NCBI RefSeq assembly: GCF_008124615.1
Contig: NZ_VNIB01000001.1
Location: forward strand, 472,577 to 536,576
Length of the DNA: 64,000 nucleotides
Direction: 5' to 3'
DNA from: Geothermobacter ehrlichii
GTDB taxonomy: Bacteria; Desulfobacterota; Desulfuromonadia; Desulfuromonadales; Geothermobacteraceae
Part shown: in pieces, positions 57,457-64,000 of the stretch
How positions within the stretch are numbered: the stretch's first letter is position 1
Layout: every line of letters begins with the position of its first letter
The notes under the pieces: generated by a model
Seen by the model: the letters and a program-made list of their open reading frames with translations, nothing else
Told to the model about the DNA's origin: nothing
Database searches by the model: none
Translations under genes and position numbers: made by a program

Positions 57457-58536
57457 TCAATTCACGATCTCGAAATCCAGAATTCGAAACTCGATTTTAG
57501 TTCTTGGACTCATAGACCCTACCGGTGTAGTAAGCTTTTGGACACTGCCATCGACGCGACTCGTTACGCGTTTGGCTAGTCCCGCTGGAATAACGCCACG
57601 ATGGTGCACAACATCCACATCTATCGGATAGCCTTGCGAATCATAGAAAATCACAAGGCAGTATATGTTTCTAACGTTATCGCGGAGTTTGTTTCGGAGT
57701 GAAATGGCATACTCACCGGACTGTAATGTTTCATATGTCCAGGTCAACTGGCCACCAATCACCCCCTCTGAGCCACGACCGCCCAAATTTGACAATATTG
57801 ATCTCTGAGGCTTTGTCGGTTTTGCTTGTCCTAGTGGCTTTGCCGGGCCTACCTTTTCAAGCAATGACTTCAAATAGTTCGATGGGATTGCGAAGTTCAG
57901 GTTCTGTCCACCTTTGAAAGTTGCTACTGAAACCCCGATTACCTCGCCTTTACCGTTCAGCACCGGACCACCACTGCTACCTGGAGAGATAGGGGCTGTA
58001 ATCTGCAGAAGCTTGTCAGCTCCAATTTCTCGGATACTACTGACGATGCCCTGTGAGAATGTGCCTTCCAATCCCTGAGGGTTTCCAACGGCATAGACGA
58101 TTTCTCCAACCTGAACAGATTCACTATTGCCAAGGGTAACTACTCCTGCACGAGCACCAGAGATTTTGAGAACCACAAGGTCCCGTTCAGGGTCTACAGC
58201 AGTAATGCCCTCGATGTCGTATTTTGTTTTCTGACCGATTATCTTTGCGTATCCTCTTGCGGCACCTTCGACAACATGAAGGTTGCTTGCAATCTCGCCT
58301 TTACGAACGAAAAAGCCACTGCCTAGGGAGAGGGGCTGACCGTTAGAGTCTTCCATCACGAGGAGCACGGTTGAGCTGAAGGCCTTCCTTGCTATTTCCT
58401 GAGCTGTCTGCGCTAAAACTATAGAGGGTATGGCTGCCAGAAAAATAGTGCTTAAAACAAGTGTAAAGACCTTACGAATTTCGTGTGTCGTTATATTGAA
58501 AATGGTGTTAACTTGAGAATATTTTAGCATCAGCAA
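57457..58536 (-). CDS. Exported trypsin-like serine protease
   Basis: This 359-aa protein has a hydrophobic export segment (about residues 22-42) and a chymotrypsin-fold S1 protease domain (about 48-235). The triad is complete: His87 in SNLHVVEG, Asp119 in ERDLVVLK, Ser188 in SPGSSGGPV. The fold resembles HtrA/DegP but no PDZ domain follows; instead there is a beta-rich C-terminal domain (about 260-355) of unknown type. AAAGGAGG precedes the ATG. Base composition is clearly less GC-rich than the left part of the window. Confidence 0.9.
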   Translation of the reverse strand: MLMLKYSQVNTIFNITTHEIRKVFTLVLSTIFLAAIPSIVLAQTAQEIARKAFSSTVLLVMEDSNGQPLSLGSGFFVRKGEIASNLHVVEGAARGYAKIIGQKTKYDIEGITAVDPERDLVVLKISGARAGVVTLGNSESVQVGEIVYAVGNPQGLEGTFSQGIVSSIREIGADKLLQITAPISPGSSGGPVLNGKGEVIGVSVATFKGGQNLNFAIPSNYLKSLLEKVGPAKPLGQAKPTKPQRSILSNLGGRGSEGVIGGQLTWTYETLQSGEYAISLRNKLRDNVRNIYCLVIFYDSQGYPIDVDVVHHRGVIPAGLAKRVTSRVDGSVQKLTTPVGSMSPRTKIEFRILDFEIVN

Positions 58537-58618
58537 ACCTCCTTTAAGGCGCGAAGCATAAGCTCAGCCCACTTCAAACAATCAAATACTAAGGGTTTCA
58601 AGATGGGCTTAGTATCAT

Positions 58619-58831
58619 TCATTTGATCATCCCAAGTAGCCGCATAGAATCTTCAATAAAAGATATAATGTTCTCAGGACACGGGTTTTTTCGTATGTGT
58701 GGAGATTTCCGATTTGGTGCTATTCGTGGGCTTAATCCATTGATTTCTTTAACATGAGCAATCCAACACGTCTTTACGGTCAGGCCATACCTTCTCTTAA
58801 CATCATCTTGTATTTCCTTATAGGTCGCCAT
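58619..58831 (-). CDS. Small conserved-looking basic protein
   Basis: This 70-aa protein begins MATYKEIQDDVKRRYG, then TCWIAHVKE, and contains a Pro/Arg-rich middle (about residues 34-50). I recognise the layout as a small uncharacterised protein often seen near mobile genes, but cannot name a domain; a DNA-binding winged-helix is one possibility. AAAAGGAAAAAG precedes the ATG at 58831. It lies between the two peptidase genes on the same strand. Confidence 0.65.
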   Translation of the reverse strand: MATYKEIQDDVKRRYGLTVKTCWIAHVKEINGLSPRIAPNRKSPHIRKNPCPENIISFIEDSMRLLGMIK

Positions 58832-58914
58832 TACTTTTTCCTTTTTAGCCCTACCGTTGGGTATGAGTGGTTGAGGAAAACGCCAGATTTTCTCAATCCA
58901 TCTCCATGTCTTTG

Positions 58915-60381
58915 TTAGTTGCCACCTTGCTCGTCGCTGTGAGCTGTGGAATCAAGATTAATACCAAGTTGTCTAGCCAAGAATACCTGGTATGCATCGC
59001 TGATCTCTTCCTCTAACCGCTCCGACTGCATCACCAGCTCGATAGCTGCCAACGTTGGACTTACGTTCAGAGCATCGGTTTCCACGTCGTCCATCGAGAT
59101 GCCAAGCGACCCTAAGCGGCTTGCCAAGGAAGGATGTGAGTCCGTTGGGTGACTGAGGTGCGTATCGGCAAGGCCTTTCAAGGCATCAGCCTTGGCGTGC
59201 CCTGCAATTACCTCAGCGTATGCCTTGCTTGCGTTGATGAATGCCTTACCCTGTTTGAGAGCCTCTACGGCTGCGTATTGAAGACCTTCCCAGAAACCAG
59301 AGAAGGCATGGACCTTTACGAGGGCAGAGGCAAGTGAGCGCCCATCACTTGCTGTGGCACCCTCCTTGTCGGCGGCTAGTTCTCGGTCGCGACTAATTCG
59401 ACTCTCGGCAACAGAGAATGATTCAAGGAAGTAGCTGAACACAGCAATTGCCGGAAGGAGTGCAATAGCCTTCGTTCCGTCTCCGCCAGTCTCTTGGAGT
59501 TCTACGATTGCGTTCGTAGTGCCTCGGTAGATTGGAAAGAACCTCTGACTGAATTTGGTGTCAAGCCCCTTATAATGGCCGAGCTCATGACCAACTATCG
59601 CCTCAAATTCCTTCAGGTTGAGAATGCGCATGAGGGGAAGGGAGCAGTAAAGAGTCCGGCCAGTATAACTACCGCTAAGGCATGCCACTTCCGCTTCCGT
59701 TACGAAAAAGTTAGGGTCGAGCCCCAAGACGATGTTATCTGGATGAAGGGCGTTCAATCGATCAGCGATCCCTTCGACGCATCTCCAAAGACTCGGTGCT
59801 TCATTTTGTGACAGTGCCTTGCCGATTACAACGGTTTGCGCCTTGCGAACGAGCGAGAAGGCGTTACGTGCGATCGCAATGACTCCAACGAGAGCACCAA
59901 GCGCAATTGCGCCTATGATTCCAACATGGATCCGCCCGATGAGAGTGGATTCGCCGTAGTAGATCGCCCCCATGGCAACTCCTGCATGTACAACTACAAG
60001 GCCGACGAGAACGAGGCCTGTCAGGTATAGACCGGGCTTGAACAACCACAGTAGGAGGCGGCGATTGCCTCGAGCAAGAGAGCCCGCGACTCGAATGACA
60101 AGGAGAAGCAGAAGCCCTACGAGCCCTGCGCTCACCGCAGCTCCACTCATGAGATTCAGGTTGTCGTTCGTACTACATATATCACGAAATTCTGAGGGGT
60201 TATCTTCACAGAGGCGGTCAAGGGTGAGGTTTGCAACTATAACCGGGTCTGCACCTGGCAACTGCTTTAGGAAAGCTGAACGAAGCTCTGCGTTGAAGTG
60301 TTCCTGAATCCCCTCTGCGACTAAAAAACCAATCAGTGGAACTGCAAGGAGAAGGCCAAAAAGCCACATACGGCTAATCAT
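58915..60381 (-). CDS. Membrane M48-type zinc metallopeptidase
   Basis: This 488-aa protein has about four membrane helices (about residues 5-25, 80-100, 108-140, 150-172) and then a gluzincin domain. The zinc site is HELGH (about 265-269), and the third ligand is probably the Glu in RDRELAADKEG. This is the M48 (HtpX/Ste24-like) layout, normally working on membrane or misfolded proteins. The frame extends to 60411, but AAGGAGA before the ATG at 60381 makes that the start. It shares low GC and strand with the neighbouring protease. Confidence 0.87.
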   Translation of the reverse strand: MISRMWLFGLLLAVPLIGFLVAEGIQEHFNAELRSAFLKQLPGADPVIVANLTLDRLCEDNPSEFRDICSTNDNLNLMSGAAVSAGLVGLLLLLVIRVAGSLARGNRRLLLWLFKPGLYLTGLVLVGLVVVHAGVAMGAIYYGESTLIGRIHVGIIGAIALGALVGVIAIARNAFSLVRKAQTVVIGKALSQNEAPSLWRCVEGIADRLNALHPDNIVLGLDPNFFVTEAEVACLSGSYTGRTLYCSLPLMRILNLKEFEAIVGHELGHYKGLDTKFSQRFFPIYRGTTNAIVELQETGGDGTKAIALLPAIAVFSYFLESFSVAESRISRDRELAADKEGATASDGRSLASALVKVHAFSGFWEGLQYAAVEALKQGKAFINASKAYAEVIAGHAKADALKGLADTHLSHPTDSHPSLASRLGSLGISMDDVETDALNVSPTLAAIELVMQSERLEEEISDAYQVFLARQLGINLDSTAHSDEQGGN

Positions 60382-60503
60382 AACGTGATCTCCTTCTTTT
60401 GCCATTGGCACCTAACGTCGGAAAAAAGCGGCGCCTCTTTTTGGCACAGGCTGAGCATTGTCCAGCAAGGTCTTGAAAATTCCGGGGACACAATGCCTAT
60501 TTT

Positions 60504-60932
60504 TCACCTGATGTAGTACCCCGCAACTTTCCACTACCCATCACCTTCAAGCACCACGGTGACGGTCTCAATGGCTTCTTCTTTGTTCTGAAATTTTGTC
60601 TTGAAAAAAATGACCACATACTCCCCGCCTGGTGCTCCAGGCAGGTTGTTCGTATATTTTGCGTTAAGCTGGGAACGTTCCTGGAGAGGACCAAGGGACT
60701 TGCGAACTACAGCTACCCGTTGAATCCAGTCTTCTCGACTAATCCCCTTCTGGAAAATGGTGGCGGCCACTGACCAGCTATCGGCGCAGTCCCCATTGTC
60801 GACGAGATGTAGAAAGGTCGTTGCGGATTGTATGGCCTGGCGCTCTACACTGTCAGACGCGAAGGCCGGGAAAAGAGTGCCCAACAGGAAGATGGGTACG
60901 AAAAGGAAGATTGTAAAAATCGGGAATTTCAA
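60504..60932 (-). pseudogene. DUF4019-type protein interrupted by an amber codon
   Basis: The frame starts at TTG 60932 (with AGGGGAGGGGG ahead) and encodes an exported protein: signal peptide about residues 1-25, then SWSVAATIFQ, LPGAPGGEYVVIFFKTKFQNKEEAIETVT, the DUF4019 pattern. An in-frame TAG (60534-60536) ends it after GDG. Reading through gives WKVAGYYIR and then TGA at 60504, which is just how intact family members end. So one codon was converted to a stop; the truncated 132-aa form may still fold. Confidence 0.75.
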
Positions 60933-61050
60933 TTGCCCCCTCCCCTAATCCTTCATTGCAACACCCTCTGATTAACGGTTTCTCCTCTCCTTGTCAAGAA
61001 ATTCAGCCAGATACCTGCCCTCTACTCTCCCCCTTTTGGTTCGGTTTCGT
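60933..61050. other. Non-coding stretch
   Basis: I see no gene, terminator or promoter worth calling here. Confidence 0.4.
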
Positions 61051-61165
61051 TCAGCGTGTTGAAAACAGGTTCTCGGGATTGACGACCGCCAGACTGATGC
61101 CGCCGAGAATGATCAGGGCGGCAATGACCAGGCGGATGGAGATTTCTTCGTTGAGGGTCAAGGTA
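61051..61165 (-). pseudogene. C-terminal remnant of an EamA/DMT-type transporter
   Basis: The - strand frame reads LTLNEEISIRLVIAALIILGGISLAVV and ends at TGA 61051. (The quoted stretch is given for its pattern: a short acidic loop followed by a final membrane helix, as at the end of EamA permeases.) The rest of the gene is missing: it is cut precisely where the inverted-repeat end of the Y1 transposase unit begins (61166). Confidence 0.6.
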
Positions 61166-61182
61166 GGGGTCAGGATTGACAA
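61166..61182 (+). repeat. Left inverted-repeat end of the Y1 transposase unit
   Basis: GGGGTCAGGATTGACAA; the inverted partner is at 62145-62161 (one mismatch in 17). It overlaps the transposase stop codon. Confidence 0.75.
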
Positions 61183-62117
61183 TTTGACAATTGCGCTTTC
61201 ACCCTCTCGAAATGCTCCGCCAAACCGGCATTTGTCGCAATCCGGATTTCCAGCCGGCGGGCCGCCTGACTCAGCCCCGCCAGCTCATGTCCCAGACAGT
61301 CTGCCAGACTTGTCAGAGTCATCCCTTCAGATTCACGCACCAGCAACGCCACCATGGCCCGAGCTTCGGCAAGCTTTCGATTCCGACTGCGATCTGCCAA
61401 CTCCTCCGGGTTCAGGTCATAGGCGGAAGCCACTGTGCTCATGACCTCCTCGACAGACAATTTACGAAGCATTGTCTGCTCGGAACGTGCCATTGCCCTT
61501 TCGATAAAAGTATCGTCGCCCAGAACCCGACCCTCAAAGGAGCCCCGATGGAATTCCTTCCGATGTCCTTCGTGAAGGCCATCGCTAACGAATTGCCGAT
61601 ACCGTTCGATTGCTTTGTCCTCTTCCGTTGCCAACTGCCCCAATATCCATTCCGTGGTCAACCAGGGGAACGTCTGCCGGCCGAGATAGGCACCGTGGCT
61701 GGACCACGACCATTCGTCAGGGTAATTTGCCATGCCGGCCCGGACCGGATTGAGGTGAATATAGCGCACCAGCTCAAGCAGGTAGCTGTCGGCATCAACC
61801 AGCAATGCCTTGTAACGCCCCTGAAAAAGATGTCCGGTCGTCTTGCGTTTGCGGTTGAGGTACTGGGTATAGCGGAAGCTGATGTTCTGCATAAAGCGGG
61901 ACAGAGGCACCTCACCTACCTGCAAGGCGAGATGCAAATGATTGGACATCAGACAAAAGGCGTGAATCCGAACACCGAACCGTTCGGTGCCTTGCTGGAG
62001 CAGAAGACAGAAGCGAGAGCGATCGGACGCATCAAAGAAAATGTCCTGCCCGGCATTGCCACGTAGCATGACGTGGTAGGTGGCGCCTGGGAAATGTATG
62101 CGAGGTTTTCTCGGCAT
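61170..62117 (-). CDS. REP-associated-type Y1 transposase (IS200-like, long form)
   Basis: This 315-aa HUH single-strand nuclease has MPRKPRIHFPGATYHV at the start, the HUH motif in MSNHLHLAL (about residues 57-65), and a candidate catalytic Tyr in ELVRYIHLNPVRAG (about 113-126). The C-terminal 150 residues form an extra helical domain with a helix-turn-helix-like stretch (MTLTSLADCLGHELAGLSQAARRL). This matches RAYT-type proteins that mobilise REP sequences. The unit is flanked by inverted ends and looks intact. Confidence 0.9.
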   Translation of the reverse strand: MPRKPRIHFPGATYHVMLRGNAGQDIFFDASDRSRFCLLLQQGTERFGVRIHAFCLMSNHLHLALQVGEVPLSRFMQNISFRYTQYLNRKRKTTGHLFQGRYKALLVDADSYLLELVRYIHLNPVRAGMANYPDEWSWSSHGAYLGRQTFPWLTTEWILGQLATEEDKAIERYRQFVSDGLHEGHRKEFHRGSFEGRVLGDDTFIERAMARSEQTMLRKLSVEEVMSTVASAYDLNPEELADRSRNRKLAEARAMVALLVRESEGMTLTSLADCLGHELAGLSQAARRLEIRIATNAGLAEHFERVKAQLSNCQS

Positions 62118-62144
62118 GCCTGGCTGTTAAATCGTTTTACCCGT

Positions 62145-62161
62145 TTGTCAAGCCTGACCCC
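62145..62161 (+). repeat. Right inverted-repeat end of the Y1 transposase unit
   Basis: TTGTCAAGCCTGACCCC, the inverse of 61166-61182 with one mismatch. A further near-copy lies at 63871-63887 beside the truncated second transposase. Confidence 0.75.
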
Positions 62162-62186
62162 TTTGGCTCTTTGGCACCTCTCTCCA

Positions 62187-63305
62187 TCATGGTTTCTTAC
62201 GGATTTCGTCCGAGCGGGGAGGCTGCTCATCATCCCGGTCAGCCGGTCTCTGCCCACCGGTTTCCGCCTGCCGTTTCTTCAGCTGCTGCTTCCAGATTGC
62301 GGCTTTTTCCAGCGCATACTGCTGCATGTCTGCCACCTTGTCGGCTTCATCGACAATTTCCCGTCCCAGCAACGCTTCCAGCGCATCTTCCAGGGTCACT
62401 ATGCCGGAATACTGAAGATAGGAATCATGCACCAGAAAGAGGTGTTCCTTGCGCCTGATAAACTGATCCATGAGTTGGTACACCGGCATATCTTTCGGAA
62501 CCCGGTGAATGGGTGTCATGATCTCTTTCAGGGGCTGGTTTATCTTCCTGTCCTGAGACGCGGCCTTGAGAATCGTTCTGGCAAATACCAGTCCGGTAAT
62601 ATTGTCAGGCGTCTGTTCAAAAACGGGTATGCGCGAAAAGATGTAAAGGTCATCATACGCCAACGCGTTCTGGATTGTTTCAGCGCCATCCAGTGCAAAA
62701 ACCACGCTGCGGGGCGTGAGAATGTCCTCGACCTTGACCTGCTTCAGCTGCAGCAGGTTTTCAATCAGCTGACTTTCCTCTTCGGCGAGAATCCCGTGTT
62801 CTTCGCTCATTTCCGCCATGGCGGCAATTTCTTCCCGGGTCGGGGCATTGTCGGCGGGTTTTTGGATGTGCTGGGTGATGAGATGAGAAACCCACAACAG
62901 CGGCAACAAAATGCGGGTTAGAAACTTGATGATATAAGCCGTAGGCTTGGCCAGCTGCCGCCAATAGGTCACACCTATGGTTTTGGGGATGATTTCCGAG
63001 AAATACAGGATCAGCAAAGTCAGGATGATCGCGATCAGGCTTTGCCACTGCACACCGAAAATCCGCACCGCTTCGGCACCGACCCCCGCAGCTCCCATGG
63101 TATGGGCAATAGTGTTCAAAATCAGGATGGACGATATGGAGGTGTCGATATCGCTTTTCAACTCCTCGAGGAGCACCTTCACCCGGGAGTTGTCATCCAT
63201 TGATGCAATATAGGATGGTGTTATGGAAAGCAGCACTGCCTCGAGTACCGAGCACAGAAAAGACACGAACAGTGCCAGTGACAGGTAGAAAAAGAGTAAG
63301 CCCAT
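62187..63305 (-). CDS. CNNM/CorC-type membrane protein (DUF21 plus CBS pair)
   Basis: This 372-aa protein has a DUF21 membrane domain with about four helices (about residues 1-150, including FSEIIPKTIGV) and two CBS domains (about 195-320, with VEDILTPRSVVFAL and QYSGIVTLEDALEALLG). A basic, Gln-rich tail follows. Homologues affect Mg/Co efflux; transport itself is debated. It lacks the C-terminal CorC_HlyC domain. The ATG at 63305 is chosen because the upstream frame (to 63455) is non-coding in character; the ribosome-binding site is weak. Confidence 0.86.
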   Translation of the reverse strand: MGLLFFYLSLALFVSFLCSVLEAVLLSITPSYIASMDDNSRVKVLLEELKSDIDTSISSILILNTIAHTMGAAGVGAEAVRIFGVQWQSLIAIILTLLILYFSEIIPKTIGVTYWRQLAKPTAYIIKFLTRILLPLLWVSHLITQHIQKPADNAPTREEIAAMAEMSEEHGILAEEESQLIENLLQLKQVKVEDILTPRSVVFALDGAETIQNALAYDDLYIFSRIPVFEQTPDNITGLVFARTILKAASQDRKINQPLKEIMTPIHRVPKDMPVYQLMDQFIRRKEHLFLVHDSYLQYSGIVTLEDALEALLGREIVDEADKVADMQQYALEKAAIWKQQLKKRQAETGGQRPADRDDEQPPRSDEIRKKP

Positions 63306-63603
63306 AGAATTCGGCCGGTGTTCCGGTTGGCAGATTGAGTGTCCCCGCGCGACTATAGCTGCCCGATTTTGCCGGTCCGGTTGAAAAACCCCGACCGCCT
63401 GGGCGCTCTGCCCCGGCGTAAAACCAGGTACCCGGGAGGGGACTTGCTGATACAACGTCCCAACAACCGCCTATCACACAATTCTACATTAATAATCGCC
63501 CCTGAAAATCCACAATTCGCCCTCAGGCGACGATTGCTTGAAATTTGACACTCTGACCCGGAACGATCATGCGCCTCACAAGAGTCGCCAGAGCGCTTTC
63601 GCT
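63306..63603. other. Region upstream of the CorC-type gene
   Basis: About 300 bp with no gene. An AT-rich patch (63478-63520) may carry the promoter, but no pair of hexamers is good enough to call. The last part (63541-63560, TTTGACACTCTGACCC) resembles mobile-element end sequences. Confidence 0.4.
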
Positions 63604-63840
63604 AAAACTGATGTTCTGCATGAAGCGGGACAGGGGCACCTCTCCTACCTGCAAGGCAAGATGCAGATGATTGGACATCAGGCAAAAGGCATGAATCCGA
63701 ACCCCGAACTGTTCGGAGTCTTGCTGGAGCAGAAGACAGAAGCGAGAGCGATCAGCCGCGTCAAGGAAAATGTCCTGCCCGGCATTGCCACGCAACATGG
63801 CTGACAGGTGGTGCCGGGAAAATGGATGCGGGTTTTTATG
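63604..63840 (-). pseudogene. Truncated second copy of the Y1 transposase gene
   Basis: From the ATG at 63798 the frame encodes 65 residues (MLRGNAGQDIF to FMQNISF) that differ from the intact copy at about five positions, including the HUH motif SNHLHLAL. Homology stops abruptly at 63604. Upstream of 63798 the first codons survive only out of frame. The flank to 63887 also matches the intact copy, including the inverted-repeat end at 63871-63887. Confidence 0.8.
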
Positions 63841-63870
63841 GCGGGTTTGGATGTTAAACCGCTTTACCCA

Positions 63871-63887
63871 TTCGTCAAGCCTGACCC
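63871..63887 (+). repeat. Third copy of the transposase-end repeat
   Basis: The sequence TCGTCAAGCCTGACCCC matches 62145-62161 except one base, in the same relation to the truncated transposase copy. Confidence 0.7.
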
Positions 63888-63913
63888 CTTTGGTTTCTTC
63901 TGCGAGGGTGGAT

Positions 63914-64000
63914 TCAATTTGCAAGTGCACCACCCCTGGCTTCATCGAACACTTCCTGGGGCGTCCGGTAGCCGAGGCACTTTCTCGGCCTGTTGTTCAG
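63914..64000 (-). mobile_element. C-terminal end of an IS30-type transposase (window-edge fragment)
   Basis: The - strand reads LNNRPRKCLGYRTPQEVFDE, the typical end of IS30 transposases, and stops at TGA 63914. The gene continues beyond the window, so completeness is unknown. Its right-hand neighbour lies outside the window. Confidence 0.85.

Noticed and set aside
57387..57500. 37-codon + strand frame with AGGAG 7 nt before its ATG
   Set aside because: It overlaps the end of the protease gene on the other strand, has no recognisable features, and could be chance in an AT-richer region. Kept as a low-probability small gene.
60534..60536. TAG as a pyrrolysine codon in the DUF4019 gene
   Set aside because: No pyl genes or PYLIS-like structure are visible here and the family has no reason for pyrrolysine; a point mutation is simpler.
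63541..63560. TTTGACACTCTGACCC as the far end of the truncated transposase unit
   Set aside because: It is in the wrong orientation relative to the known ends and only partly similar, so it is mentioned but not called as a repeat.

Overview
This 64 kb, high-GC window looks like the chromosome of a Desulfuromonadales-type bacterium (Desulfuromonas/Geobacter/Geothermobacter relatives). The evidence is an iorAB-paaK-ACT-paaK aryl-pyruvate operon, an abundance of PAS/GGDEF/EAL proteins, Na/Pi symporter-Ppx pairing, and tandem XRE-cupin regulators. This is inference from gene content; no database search was run.

Left part (1-28.8 kb). This is almost entirely housekeeping, and 20 of 24 protein genes lie on the + strand. 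It holds gltX, a PAS-GGDEF-EAL protein, tRNA-Gln, an aminotransferase, the CCA-adding enzyme followed by tRNA-Gly(CCC), yacG, queD-queE, a coaD/rsmD pair on the - strand, dgt, a second GGDEF-EAL protein, yhbY, a lipoprotein peptidase, and lepA-lepB. Then comes a pyrimidine operon, pyrR-pyrB-pyrC-carA-carB, with a readable promoter, PyrR-binding RNA element and terminator, followed by greA and recG. A terminator sits inside the greA leader.

Centre (28.8-29.5 kb). A 28-bp sequence matching the XerCD dif site lies where gene orientation flips: genes on the left run rightward, and all 15 protein genes from 29.5 to 44.2 kb run leftward. GGGNAGGG-type octamers seen by eye also point toward it from both sides. 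I propose this is the replication terminus. An orphan 144-aa gene and tRNA-Pro sit beside it.

Right part (29.5-57.3 kb). This holds the aryl-pyruvate operon, ppx and a Na/Pi transporter, an OmpA/OmpA/cNMP/lipoprotein cluster, an HU/IHF protein, a TPR protein, and two tandem XRE-cupin regulators facing bioB-bioD. The bioB promoter overlaps a BirA operator. Further right are gspAB-like genes, a SlyD-like FKBP, a membrane diguanylate cyclase, a YbaK-type deacylase, rlmKL, tRNA-Gly(GCC), pgsA, a lytic transglycosylase, nadB, and separate small genes for chorismate mutase and for the ferredoxin-like domain of DAHP synthase.

Right edge (57.3-64 kb). This is a lower-GC accessory stretch: an exported trypsin-like protease, a small conserved protein, a membrane M48 peptidase, a DUF4019 gene interrupted by an amber codon, a transporter remnant, a REP-type (Y1) transposase with inverted-repeat ends plus a truncated second copy, a CorC-type protein, and the end of an IS30-type transposase. 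It looks like a mobile-element-rich insertion zone. No CRISPR array or rRNA was seen.
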